Positions 1 to 11,787 of a DNA stretch of 35,637 bases are shown in pieces (position 1 is the first letter of the stretch; each line of letters opens with the position of its first letter). Both the position numbers and the translations under genes were made by a program. This DNA is from Trichoplax sp. H2 (Eukaryota > Placozoa > Uniplacotomia > Trichoplacea). Below the pieces are notes generated by a model. It did no database searches. It was not told where the DNA came from and saw only the letters and a list, made by a program, of their open reading frames with translations. The stretch lies in contig NOWV01000365.1 of the NCBI GenBank assembly GCA_003344405.1, positions 1-35,637 on the forward strand. The letters are read 5' to 3'.

Positions 1-177
1 GCGTCAATTACATGCCAGTGCAGCATTGTGTTGCGATATAAGTGTATAATAATGACCAATCGATTAATTGCTCAGCCTTTTAGTAGTCTGTGTGCTAGTT
101 GACATTTTGCCTAAAGTAATGCTCAACAAAGAGTAATTTAATATTCGAATCTAATTGTTAAGACGGTAGTGTAATTG

Positions 178-208
178 CAATGGAAGAGCGAGTATCGCTC
201 TTCCATTG
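178..208. repeat. Perfect 14-bp hairpin
   Basis: A perfect inverted repeat: arms 178-191 and 195-208 (one arm reads CAATGGAAGAGCGA) separated by the three bases GTA. It lies in AT-rich non-coding DNA and no gene is adjacent. It could form a tight stem-loop in RNA or a cruciform in DNA, but nothing in the sequence assigns it a role. Confidence 0.85.
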
Positions 209-363
209 ACAACTTCCAGAGTCAGTAAGAGAATTTAAATCTTTATAAGATTTGGTTAAATCAATCATTTACGATATACAAAATCGTAACTAGATATACG
301 AAGAATACACTACATCGTAACTAGTGATTATAATTGATTAAAGGCGTTTACACTTCATCCTAG

Positions 364-471
364 ATAACCCTAAAATCGATAGCCAAAGGACTTTGTCAGT
401 CTCTTTGACTACGTATACAAATACTACAATTAATAGCTCAGTTAAGCCTGCACCGACTACTAATAATCGAG
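364..471 (+). pseudogene. Dead copy of death-domain-gene linker exon
   Basis: This 108-nt stretch matches, without gaps, the 108-nt exon at 11759-11866 that opens the single-death-domain gene. It follows an AG (ATCCTAG) and stays open in the same phase for about 35 codons rich in Ser, Thr and Asn, ending in a motif of the SSVKPAPTT type (SSIKPAITT in the live copy). The donor site is lost: the live exon reads CAAG|GTAGTT, this one CGAG|GATACT. It also lacks the ATG of the live copy, and no death-domain exon was found after it. It is best read as a relic of a duplicated death-domain gene; an exon with an unseen alternative donor is less likely. Confidence 0.5.
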
Positions 472-599
472 GATACTAGTATATTATTTCTATACTTAAG
501 CTAAGTAAGGGCTCTTGTTGATTTATAATTTGACTTTTTAATTACCGAGAGTAATAAAATTTAACCATTTTAGCTATATCCTTCAAAATTACTTTTTAC

Positions 600-790
600 G
601 AAGTTTACAGTCTACCTATAACAAAGTTGTCTTTAATTTTGGAAGAAACTTCGTACTAAAAGTTATCATAGCTAAACTAAAATAAATTACAATTAATTAA
701 ATGATGTTCTATCTTACTTGAAATTATCCCATCAGTAAGATTAGATTTGCTGTAAGTAAATAGCCGCTGCCGCTAACTGGATTTATATCG
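600..790 (+). repeat. Diverged repeat block shared with death-domain loci
   Basis: This block resembles 10836-10980, in the first intron of the two-death-domain gene: both contain GTACTAAAAGTTATCATAGC and a stretch ending GCCGCTRCCGCTAACT. Its first part also resembles 11990-12120, in the first intron of the next gene (shared AAGTTTAC and ATCCCATCAGTAAG). Together with the exon relic just before it, the block shows that an old death-domain gene unit was duplicated here, in the same orientation, about 10 kb from the surviving genes. The copies are too diverged for recent duplication. Confidence 0.6.
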
Positions 791-816
791 TAACTATAGA
801 CTGCCGTTTGTGCATA

Positions 817-932
817 TATATGAACGTGACCGTATACGGGCAGTTTGCAAAATGCCCGTTCGTATTGACATTTTGCAAAGTGCCCGGGCAGTTTGCAAAA
901 TGACCGACTTCGCATACGGTTACGTTCATATA
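817..932. repeat. Nested inverted-repeat element (MITE-like)
   Basis: The outer arms 817-835 and 914-932 are 19 bp long and complementary with one mismatch (left arm TATATGAACGTGACCGTAT). Between them a motif of the form GGGCAGTTTGCAAAATG occurs twice on the plus strand and once inverted, so the inside is palindromic too. The element is richer in CpG than its surroundings. Size and structure fit a non-autonomous foldback or MITE-type element, but no target-site duplication was established and no second copy was found in the window. A cluster of binding sites centred on TTTGCAAA is an alternative. Confidence 0.6.
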
Positions 933-3469
933 CACACTGTTTTAGTTGCTTGACTCATCGACATCTCTTAGGTATAAAATTTATTAATGAAATCAATAAA
1001 TACAGTTATATTAGGGATTGCAACTGATAATTAACGATTATGAAACGACTTTAGTATTTTAAATCACTTTTAAGGAACTATTTTAGCATATCGCTGTATT
1101 TATAATCATCAGTAGTCTAAATTGGCGAATGAGTCGCGTTGAACTTAAGATTCTTAATTCTGCTATCCTTACAATATAACTTGTTAGTTACTCGTATAAA
1201 TGGCACCATGTATGCAGTAAATATGACTGAGCTTTCTCACTATCCCCAATACACTGTACTAATACATCAACATTGAGCTATAGTTACTACCTATTTCCGT
1301 GAATTAGATTAAAACTTTGCTATTGCTTTATTAATTGATTGATTTGAAAAAATAATGTAATCGAAGGTTACTATAAATTTTAAAACTTTCTAACATGTAT
1401 CAGAAGCATCAGTTTACATCAAATATATTTTGCGCTATTTTTCTTAATCATTACCTCTTAATAAGTAGGAATATTTTAAGCATTTGCGCGAGTAATAGCA
1501 AAATAATTATTAATGAATAAGATACTAATTTTTCGACACAGCTTATCCGAAAATAATTACGCATCCCCGACCACCCATCCCTACTAGGCCTATACGTAAC
1601 CTTTAATGCTTACCTCTACTGAACTTTACCACTGTTATTTCCCAATATGTTACAGCATTGCAAAACTCATCAAAGGCTCTATCGCTACGCTCAGGCAGAA
1701 TATCCAATAAATTGTAAACTTTTCTATAAAACAAAATTAATTAATTACGATAACTGCTCTCCGACTACAAAATTTATTCTTGCAATAAATAAACAAACTA
1801 CTAATTTAGGTTGCCATTGCATATTAGAATAGAATATTGTTTAACAGTTACTGAACATGTACTATATAAAATCTCCTTACTCAAAAGCCGTCGATTTAGA
1901 TTTGATTGTTTGTTTGTGTGTTAGCGATAACGATAGCGTCTGATTTTTGGTATGTTCTCAGTCAACTGAAGCGAGATCGGCAGCTAAGCTTCCACGTAAA
2001 TATCTACCTTTATTCTGATTTCTTACCACCTTACATACTGTACAATACAGTACCTATACTGATCTAGTACGGAATAGAACTAGTGCCGTTAAGCTCTGAT
2101 AAGGTTGCAATACAACCGATATGAATACAATACAAGAAATCATATAATTAGATACAGAGACGCTAGTAAATCCGTCACATTGTGGTATGACGTTAATATA
2201 CTCGCTCCAAGTAAATATTCACATATTGGTGAGATTTGATGCTAACATTTTTGAGCAAGTTAACATACGACTGGCTCTTAGGATTTTACGATGTTCTTGA
2301 GTCACTGATCCAGAGAACGTTTTGGGTGGCTTGTCTAAAATATTAAATAGATGTTTAAGTTCGATAAAAGCTACAGTTTTGATAGAAGCTGCATCTGCTG
2401 CTTTCGCGCTAATCTTAATTACAAACGATTGTATTTAAGATTAACGCTTTATACTCCGATTATAGCTTAACCATGTGATCCATGATAATCCCATTTTCTG
2501 GTAGAAATAACAATAAAGCGATTAGAGTAGAGAGTAGTACGACAACTACATGATGAATCTAGATTTTCAATTTATAGTTTTGTTATACTCAACTAAATCA
2601 ATAAGCGGTAATTTCAGATTTTTATGTCCAAAACGAGTACCGGTAATTAATAATATACCTTTTTGTAATGGAGTAAGTACAGCCTTTTCGAAGCTTAAGT
2701 TTTAAAGGGTACGATACGCTTACTGAATAGAAATTGTTGTCATTTATTATTCAATTAATTTATCGGGTAAAGGACTTTCTCATGTAAAATTGATACTAGA
2801 TTCTAGTATAATATATTAAATCGCATACGATAGTCATTTGAAATGTAATTTAATTAAATTAAATTACTTCGCGGTATATAATAAATTATATAAGAGGCCA
2901 TTTCTTTGCTTGACCTAGTATTTATAAGTAGCCTTTAATTATAATTATTTTAACAATTGTGAATCTTATTCAAATCAAAAAGGAGTTGATTTTAAAGGCA
3001 TTCAAAGACACAGGCAATTCTATTTAAAGAAACGTTTCGATATTTTCTGGAATTTGTTGTAATTTTATAAACATATCAGTACTTATTGTAGGGTAAGCTC
3101 GATAATATTCAGCTATTATATGATTTTTTTTAGGCAAAATAGTGGAACCAAATAGAAAGACATAATATCTTAAATCTGTTTATTTAGTAAGAGAATAGTA
3201 ATTAAATTCATGAAAAGATCGTACTTTTCTATATTATTTATTTACGACTGAAAGATAAGCACATCATTACTTCATTAAATTGAATTAGAAGTGGATAAAA
3301 ATACTTTATCTATACTTATATTCCTTACGAATTAGAAAGAGATAGATTGAAATCCAGTGCAAAGAATCACCATTTGCCATTAGCATTTGCTTGTTCACTT
3401 TAGACAAGATATCAATCATAGAGTCTAAAAATTGAGCTACTGAATTGCAATGATCATTCTTCATTCAAG
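933..3469. other. AT-rich intergenic DNA, no gene seen
   Basis: About 2.5 kb of AT-rich sequence with stops in all frames and only short chance reading frames (for example 1647-1832, which resembles no known protein). No death-domain exon, RNA gene or strong repeat was recognised. Confidence 0.6.
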
Positions 3470-3586
3470 TTAACACAAAGACCGATAGCTAAAGTGCTAC
3501 AAAAGCTTTTTCAATCCAGAATGTAAATACTGCAACTCATAACTTGATCAAGCCTGTTGAGACTATTGTTAATTGAAGCACTAAAA
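3470..3586 (+). pseudogene. Second, more decayed linker-exon relic
   Basis: The sequence aligns with the linker exons at 364-471 and 11759-11866 (shared elements include AATACTGCAACT and GATCAAGCCTG). Similarity continues into the following intron-like DNA to about 3640, where ATATTATTTTCTGCACTTA parallels ATATTATTTCTATACTTAA after the first relic. The frame contains stops (CGATAG near the start) and the donor has become GAAG|CACT. It therefore cannot act as the equivalent exon and marks another dead copy of the death-domain gene unit. Confidence 0.5.
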
Positions 3587-3640
3587 TATTATTTTCTGCA
3601 CTTACGTCATCTTAGGAATGAGATTGTATTATACACTAAA

Positions 3641-6600
3641 AGTGAATTTCCAGTGATATATCATTGAAGATTACTTTCACCAAGGGTTATGATATTATTT
3701 GTTATCCTATAATGTCTGTAGCCATAGAGCTATTAGTAACTATAATAGCGTACAGTAATAATACTATATAGAGATATTAATGCATTATTCTAGAAGTTAC
3801 AGTAATCACAATGAAGTCATTATACTTACGGCGATATTTTGAATTTACTTCAATGTTTTAATATTCTCCTTTAAGCTCCTCTATATGGCTTAATTGTATA
3901 ATGTAAGGGCCATTTTATAAATGGCATTGTTTATGTATTATATTCACTATATTCAAAGTTTTCTGCCAAATATACAATTTAGGTGGCCGCATGGTGATTG
4001 GAATCTCTCTGTCAATAGTTATTATTATCCTGGGAATTTTTATTAGCCTGTATTTTAGAGGAAGCATTAATTATTTTTAAAAGTTTTAGTTTTCCGTCAT
4101 TATCGAATTATGCAGTATTCTACATGCCATCCCATATTTTAAAATGTTTTGCAAGTTGTATCACCGAAAGGTGTTGGACATTAATTGTAGAGTAGCCATA
4201 TTTTAAGTAGAATAATTCGGATTGTACTAGGTAATGATGTTCTATTTTAAGAAAAGTGCTCTGTTTGATGACTCAGGTCTGATTGTAGTTAATTATGTTA
4301 TCATTAATAGATTTAACGAAATGTATTTAAGGTTTACGTAGATGAGCTTACCATAGAGAGAGGCTGTACTTCACTTTGAGCTCGGAATACTTTGGATTTT
4401 AGACTAGGTTCCTTCAGTAATTAATTATTACTCTACTATTCCTAAAACCTTGTAATAAAAATCTTTTCGAAAATTCTATTTGACTAAGACAGTTTTTTGT
4501 GCGATAATTTTATTACACTTATCAGCAACGGAATTTGGGTTATGAAATGGAAACTGGTAAAGAAAGTTACAGTGTTAGGTGAGTGAAAGGAACTCACGGC
4601 ATAGCATGAAAAAATAGCAGGAAGGAACAGATATTGAACCTCTGCTTGTCATTATTTTCTAGCTCGACTTGCTTTTGCAATTGCCGCTAACAATTGGCAT
4701 TGCCAATCTGTCGATGAAATTAGACCGTATCATCCAACATCAATTTATTCATATATGTATATGATTCGTGATACTACATGAGTCACGTAGGAAATCTTGT
4801 ATAGTGTGAGAAGTAATGTAAAGGTTATTGGAGAAACTGTATCGTAAAAATATAAGACAGATTTAATAGGAAGTATAAATCTGTAAGCGTAAATCTGTTT
4901 ATGTGATCGTAAGGTGGTAAAAGTATAAGTACAGAATGGAGGTAGAATGCTAGAGAAGGATTAATGTAAAATTATACCAGTCGAAAATAAAGAACTGCTC
5001 AGAAAGGCTACAAAACTAGAAAACTATTCACATAATATCAAACATTCATTCGTAAAGTATATGATTTTTCCTTTATTACGTATATTGTAATCTCATCGTA
5101 TTCCAATATCACCCTAAAATCTGACAGCTAGTAATATGCATATACACGTATGCTAACCGCCGTAACTGCAATATTCGATACGCGTAGATCTGTTCATTAC
5201 TGCAAATTTACGATGTTAATAATAGTCTTCCTGTCGAATTAGTTCATCGAAATCATAATGAATTGATGCAAAAACCAGAAAATTAGATTTTCAACACATT
5301 TAGGATAAAGATAACAATTATCATCTACAATTGCATTTAACGCATTTCTCTGATCATTTAGTTGATATTATGCTTTCGATCACCTCATTCATTGTCAAAT
5401 ATTATCTACAGTAGATAGTCCGCCATTCAACAAGCTCCAGTAATTAGATGGATATAAAAAACTAATGGTGTTACATTAAGCATTCTAACAGTTATATCGA
5501 AAGCCGATAAACAGTTAGCAATGAATAAAATTGAAGATTTTTATTGAAATATTCGTATCAGTAATACAGGCCTGATTTATTCTCTTATATTAAGAAATGT
5601 TCAATATTTCGATACATTCGTGGAATATGGATTTAAGTTCACATTTAATTTTTATAAGGATTTATTATACTGCACCAGCAGGTATGTTTGTGTCATATAT
5701 TTAGTTGTATAGATACTTTAGCCTGATATCAATCCATTCCAACTAGTGATTATATTCTACAATAATACCGTTACTTTTAATTAGTATTACTTACAAACGT
5801 TTCTTATACTATACTATATTAATCCTCTAGGAGTAAATCGCCGTAGGCGTATGACACAATTTAGACAATCTCAGTTTAATTTTTAAAATTTCTCTGAGCT
5901 GCTTACGTTCGTCATCGACGTAAGATTACGGTTTCTTAGTATAAAGGAACATTTTAATCTTACTAACGCATCTGCTGTCAATCATAGCGACAAGTAACTA
6001 CCTCAGCGGAGCAAAAGTTACAGTAAATACGTTGTCATGTTATCAGAATACTCGTTACTTCAACTATAAGTTTCAAAATGATTCAAAGTGAAAGAAACTT
6101 AAAATTTTAATCCATAAATAAATTGTTGCAATATTTCTTACAGTTAATAACATGCAGAGGAGACAATTTAAAGTGTTATGAGGTATGAATTCGAGATATA
6201 ATGAAAAATTAGAATATTAATAAACTAGCTAGATAGATTTCATTTCCAGAAATTATAAACCAAAGTTAGTGTTTGTGTTAGCATTGTAAATACACGTATT
6301 CATCAATTTGTTTACAAATTGATTCCAGATTCATAAATTTCGTAATAACAAGATATTATTCAGATTTATGTAGCAATGGTTTAATTCCAAATTCAAACTT
6401 AAATCAGGAGTAGGCTATAATGTTAAAGTATATATGAAAATTCTGGTCTTTAATCATCTCAATATTATTTTACACAAGTTTTTGTACCGTTTTCAAGTAA
6501 GAATTGAGTAACATCAGAAAATTATTTCAAGAAAATCAAATGCACCACTTTGATAGCAAGAAAATAATACCTGCCATCATTGAAAATAGTAATCCAACGA

Positions 6601-7139
6601 AGGACTTGCGCGCAAACTTTTATAAAGATTTCTCTTCATTTTAATTCATTATTATACATCAAAGTTCTTACTCAAGAAAAAGAGAAAGATGAATTTCAGA
6701 AATCATCAAATAAATTGTGTAATTTTGTTAAACCAACGAAGGAATCGAAAATCAATTCGATCTCCAATTAATTAAGATAACGTAGTGTAACTCGTAAAGT
6801 AGCTTAAGGTTACGATTATAAGATTATGCAAGAATACCTGAAGTTTTAGATTTGCTTATAAGATCATGCAATTTTCCCTTTCTTGATAGTACAATAAATA
6901 TTTAGTTTAACTTACAAAATATCACATATGGATAATACAGTAAAGTTTAGCTTTAATTGAGGAAGTCGATAAGTTAGTTGATAACAGATGATTATTAGTG
7001 ATTAGCAGTAGATTGCAAGTTATGAGTTCAATCGGATATTTTAGTAAATAGCTTTTAGAATACAGTTTTGATTCTTAGCGTGAGTATTCTATCTTCTAAG
7101 ACTCGAATCTAAGTTTGGTAGATTGAAGAGTGCTTAGAG
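3641..7139. other. AT-rich intergenic DNA, no gene seen
   Basis: About 3.5 kb of AT-rich DNA with no convincing coding frame. The longest open stretch (6580-6771) is a Lys- and Ser-rich chance frame without a recognisable domain. Short inverted repeats of the kind expected in AT-rich DNA occur throughout; none was distinctive. Confidence 0.6.
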
Positions 7140-7545
7140 TTAGTCGCTTAGATAGTTAAGACTACTTTAGAGGAAAGGATCCCGTTCATTTTCGTGTTGC
7201 AATCTCGGTTGTGGCAGAAGATGTGTTGGCCTCCCTAACAATCCTAAGCCAAGATTTTTGGGGTAACCAAATAAGAATTAAACTACTGCCTAGTGGATAC
7301 GGAGTATGAATTTGCCAAGTGTATTTTATCTCCTCGCCATCTTACTTTAATAATTGGTTACTAACACAACACACGTAATCGTATCGTAAGAATTTCAGAG
7401 CTAAATGAACTATATTTTAGGGTATTTTAAGTTATAAAATATGCATACTTGAACTGCAGGCGCTTTTTTTTTGTAGATCTGTAATATTATGTTTTGTTAA
7501 CTCGTCACTGCAACTAAATATACTCTTACTGACCTTTAGTTTTAG
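7140..7545 (+). pseudogene. Eroded 3' end of a fibrinogen-like gene
   Basis: From about 7208 the DNA follows the last 120 coding bases of the intact gene at 34561-35405, with many small indels: TGTGGCAGAAGATGTGTTGG here against the live NEDVFG-encoding stretch, then AACTACTGCCTAGTGGATAC against the STTAWWIGG-encoding stretch. The match resumes in the 3' flank: TTGGTTACTAACACAACACA and ATCGTATCGTAAGA parallel TTGGTTACTTGCGTAACACA and CGCATCGTAAGA at about 35453-35490, and AACTCGTCACTGCAACTAAA also parallels DNA after the pseudogene at 29192. No frame survives. This is the only trace of the right-hand gene family seen left of FASN. Confidence 0.5.
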
Positions 7546-8821
7546 TTCGTATTTTACAAAATCACTATAATAATGATACGATCGTGTTATGTAGTTTTTA
7601 CATTACGTTAAAACTAGTCGATTGGAATAATCAGCATTGCTAAAGTTCATTTACCCACGCTTCAATAGCCAATGAAGAATGGATTAAGAACGAGCTCTAT
7701 TAGGATTGAAATTATTCCCTTGAAATACAGTGCAATTGGCGATTAACACATTGCAAAGCCTACACACTGAAGGTAGGTCTCATTTTATTAATGAAGAAAA
7801 TAGCATCATCGAATAAAGTATAACTACTTTTTCCATAATGTTTCTATAAGCCGAATTCAAATTTCTTGGAAAGATACTCTCTACAGCTGGAAAGATCACT
7901 TCAGTACCATACATCCTATGTTAATAGTCAATCTCAATTTGTTAGTATAAAAGGGCTGCAAGATTTTGCAACGTCTACAAGCTAATTACACAATTGTGAT
8001 AAGCTTAATTCCGCCACTTTTTACTGCTTTGCTGGCTATGTATCCCCCTAATTTTTTCGAACACAGTCATACTTGTCAGCACTCAAGTGCAGCAATCAAG
8101 TAGTATGGTATCTTGAAATGACACCAAATCATCCACAGTGACCCTCGACGATGCCTATTTCACGCTTTGCAAATTAAGACTAGTTTATTGTGTTAGAGGT
8201 ATTAAAAATATCACTCAAACAAGTAACTCATTCTTCTAGGGAAAAATCGTTATATAATGCCACCTAAATAATCATGCTGTCGGCTGTATCTAACATGGAG
8301 CCCATTACAAGATTGCAACTTTTATCTAATTAAAGTTTCATTTTAAATCTAGACTTGCAATTATAAAATTCAGAAACAATAAAGGGGAGCTTTCGTAACC
8401 GTTTAGCCTAAGCATATTTAAATAGTCAAGCGTAAACGGTGTTTCAAGTTCACCTGCTTAAAATCATCTTTGAAGTAATATACAAGTATGACTGCATGAG
8501 TACAATTACGAATATCATGTTTTTACCCTTTGGAATTATCTTTGCAACATAATAATTGCAGAAAGTATTATACCTTTTTTAACGTCTATCTTCATTTGAA
8601 ATCTTGGAATCATGTTTTGAAATGCAATAGTTGTAATCATTAAACATCTATTAGAACATTTTTAACGATATCATCAAAGGTATAGATAGAATCTGTATCA
8701 GATCTTGAAAATAAATTAAAACTTCGGCTTTGGATTTTTCTCTCGCCAAGCTGCAATCTTGGCATTCGACGCAATGCATTGGTATAAGCTATGCAGACCT
8801 TGCACCTGATGAAAGATGTAT
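7546..8821. other. AT-rich intergenic DNA, no gene seen
   Basis: No coding frame, splice-supported exon or strong repeat was recognised. An imperfect inverted pair around 8395-8440 (AACCGTTTAGCCTAAGC against AAGCGTAAACGGTGTTT) is the only structure noticed. Confidence 0.5.
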
Positions 8822-9032
8822 TCTTTATAGCCCAGAAAGCTTTTTAGCAGCAAAGTAAAAGTATAAATCACCTAGAGTCAGCTATAATTCAAATAGTTAT
8901 CATAGAACAATTAACGTATTCTCTATAGCCAAGAAAACTTTTAGCAGCAAATATAAGATGTTCAGCAGCAAAGTAAAAGTATAAATCACCTAGAGTCAGC
9001 TATAATTCAAATGGTTATGATAGAATAATTAA
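8822..9032 (+). repeat. Two-copy tandem duplication (118-bp offset)
   Basis: Positions 8846-8914 and 8964-9032 are nearly identical 69-bp copies offset by exactly 118 bp (both contain CACCTAGAGTCAGCTATAAT). A second register, 8822-8854 against about 8920-8950 (TATAGCCCAGAAAGC against TATAGCCAAGAAAAC), has a different offset, so the unit also gained about 20 bp containing an extra AGCAGCAAA. High identity points to a fairly recent event. The repeat is non-coding. Confidence 0.85.
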
Positions 9033-9938
9033 GAAATAATTGATCTACCTGCCTAGATATATGAACTATTTATCTAGCTAGCTTACCGTAAATTAGCAGC
9101 TGATAAACTACTCCTTCAATTTCTTATTATCTACTGTCGTCAGGAATATCGACGTCACATAGCATCATGAATTTTAAATAATCAGACTCGATTTAGGTAT
9201 AAAGTGTAGATAGATCATTAACCTGCAAAGCGATCTACGTACATATTATCCTGCTGTCTCGATATCATTATAATACAATGAAAATATGTTTAATCCATTA
9301 ACTTTTATCCATTTGTAAGTGATCTAGACTGCAATTATAGCGACTAAGATCGAAATAGATAATTTCTGCTTATTAAATACGTCAATTCCTATTTTTATCT
9401 GATTGAGATGTGATCTTTATCCAGATACCATTTTGTTTCATACTAATATAGACTTTTACTAATTTCTGAAAATTTAAAGCAAAATTTAGTGAATTCGACC
9501 CATAATAGCAGAATATAAGTGAAAAAGAATGCTATAAGTTCTACACTTAACAATAATTGTTAATAGTGCCCTAGTTTATTAAGGAATTAAAGTTCAAGTA
9601 ATATAAATTAAGACATTGCCGATATGTCTACTACAGAAATTACATTAATCTTATATTAAAGTACTATCAATTTTTACCATTTTTGTACATATCTAATAAT
9701 TATTGTCTATTAAATTATTACAAGCGTTGCAAGAACATTCGAAATTTCTCTTTACAATGGCGAAACTGTGCGAGTTAATAATCCAGATTCACGTAAGCGA
9801 TACTTGCTAGTAATTTACAACTATATTTGCTGATATAACGTTTATTCATTATCGTCTTTATGTCTAATCATTAAAACTATCTTCAACACCGCAGTGCAAA
9901 TAATCAAAATACGTATGTCTCTTTTTACATAACGATAG

Positions 9939-11500
9939 CTGCACAACGCTATTTTAACCTGATTATCAAAGATATTGGCGCAGAATGGAAAGACTTAGCT
10001 AGAGTCCTAGATTTTGATCAGACCCGAATTAAAACTATTAAAGCCAATAATTCTCTCGATGTCAATGACCAATGTGCGGAGATGTTACATGTACAACATA
10101 ATACGAAAGGGAAAAGTTTCAACAAGTTAGAGCTAATTAAAGCTCTCTATAAAGCTAATTTAGCTGCAGTTGCAGAAAAGATAAACATCGATCCGGATGA
10201 GATAACCCAAGATCCTGGTAAATATCGTCATTGTTTAATATTTTTACTTGACGTAGAAAATTGTTAATTAACTACTATACTAATATGAATATTAGAGTTA
10301 TTGCATCATGAATTAAGATTAGTATCGACACAGCAGTAGAGTTGATCACTAGGATAACTAATAGTTACAGTATAATGAAATTAATTAATGAGAGATAAAT
10401 ATGTATAATTACTACTTGAAATTTAAAACCTATATGTAGTGAGAGCCAGCAAGCATTAAACAGTAATAAAGATCAAGGTCAAGTACATAAAATTGTTCAT
10501 TTAAAATAACTAGAATATATTCAGTGAAAGAGTAAGACATATATCATATTGTATAAATGCTACAGAATTGACAAAATCCTTTTAGTTATAAATGTCACAA
10601 AGACACGATATCGCAATGTATCAAAGTCAAGGGCATAAAATTAGGGATTTAAACAGATAGATTATAATTAACAAAAAGTGCAATCAAGGCTCAATGTAAC
10701 AGAATTAACTAGTGTAATACTTAGAGAAGTTACAACAGAAAGAAATGATAAGTTAATAGTTTAGTTAATATAGATTGTTCTGCTATGATTTGATTTTATA
10801 AATGCACATATAGCAATGTGCACTTTTACTTTGAAAAAAAATTTGTACTAAAAGTTATCATAGCTAAACAAACTAACTTACATTACGATTACTTAATTAA
10901 TGTTCTATTCTACTTAAAATTACTGCATTAGCAAGATTAAACTAGCTATAAGTAATTGGCCGCTACCGCTAACTTTATCAAGCTTATATAGCATGATGCT
11001 TAAGTTATAAACCTGCAATAAGAATCCGGTTATCAACTAATTACATAATTTCCTTTTGATTTTTTCTATTGTATAGGTAATAGTGGATCAAAAATTAATC
11101 GTCAGCAGAGTACTGGTATGATAAATTATATAACAAGTACTAGCAGCGTCCTAGTAGACATTTTTAGCTTTACGTATTGTAATACATGAATCTATGATTT
11201 AAAGTCCATCAATTAGATAAATGCTATTACTAATCAAATGTTGCAGATACTACCGAATATCTCTTTGATGTGGCAGATAAACTACAAGAAGATTGGATTA
11301 AATTAGTACCAAAGTTAGATCGAGAAGGAAAGATTGATATTAAAAAGATTCAAAATAAGAGTAACGACCACTTTGATCGTGGTTTTGAATTTTTGGATAA
11401 ATGGCATGGAATATATGGTAAATCTGCTACCAAAAATAAATTAAAAGCGGCGCTAAAAGTTATTAAGAGGGCTGATGTCGCAGACGAGATTGGTATTTAA
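9939..11500 (+). CDS. Tandem death-domain protein (5' end unresolved)
   Basis: Probable exons are 9939-10217, 11077-11115 and 11247-11500 (stop). All joins are phase 1, with acceptors ATAG, ATAG and GCAG and donors GTAAAT and GTATGA. The first exon encodes one death domain (AEWKDLARVLDFD near its start, VAEKINI at its end). The 39-nt micro-exon gives a polar linker (NSGSKINRQQST). The third encodes a second death domain with the typical end: W in FLDKWHGIYG, then a Leu/Ala helix to VADEIGI. Death domains form six-helix bundles that pair with other death domains in cytosolic apoptosis or immune signalling; the partner is unknown here. Domain one lacks the Trp of helix 5. If the 10217 donor is skipped, the frame runs on to a stop at 10267. 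The start codon was not found, so more domains may lie 5'. Confidence 0.6.
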
Positions 11501-11566
11501 ATTAATCTAATATAACGTAAAACTCACTATGAATTTATATTCGTTTTATAAGGAATATCAAATTAC

Positions 11567-11572
11567 AATAAA
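11567..11572 (+). promoter_or_regulatory. Poly(A) signal AATAAA
   Basis: A canonical AATAAA about 67 bases after the stop of the two-death-domain gene and before the start of the next gene. It supports ending the first gene here rather than fusing the two. Confidence 0.5.
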
Positions 11573-11787
11573 CTGTGATATCGTGTATCTATCACGGAAA
11601 ACAATTTATAATGTACTAGTATTAGATTATATTGATGTATAAAATATTACCAGATATTTAATTTTTAGTCATTTAGAGCATATACTAGGCATATGATCCA
11701 TGTAGTGTATTACAGCTGTCGATTAAAGTTGGTTAAAAGAGGTTATTCTTTATTCCAGACAACACCATAACCGGAGGCCAAAGTACC

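Noticed and set aside
9896-9938. An 18-nt micro-exon just before the first death-domain exon
   Set aside because: Phase and a GTATGT donor fit, but the intron to the next acceptor would be only about 26 nt. The pyrimidine tract there is better read as the acceptor region of the 9939 exon.
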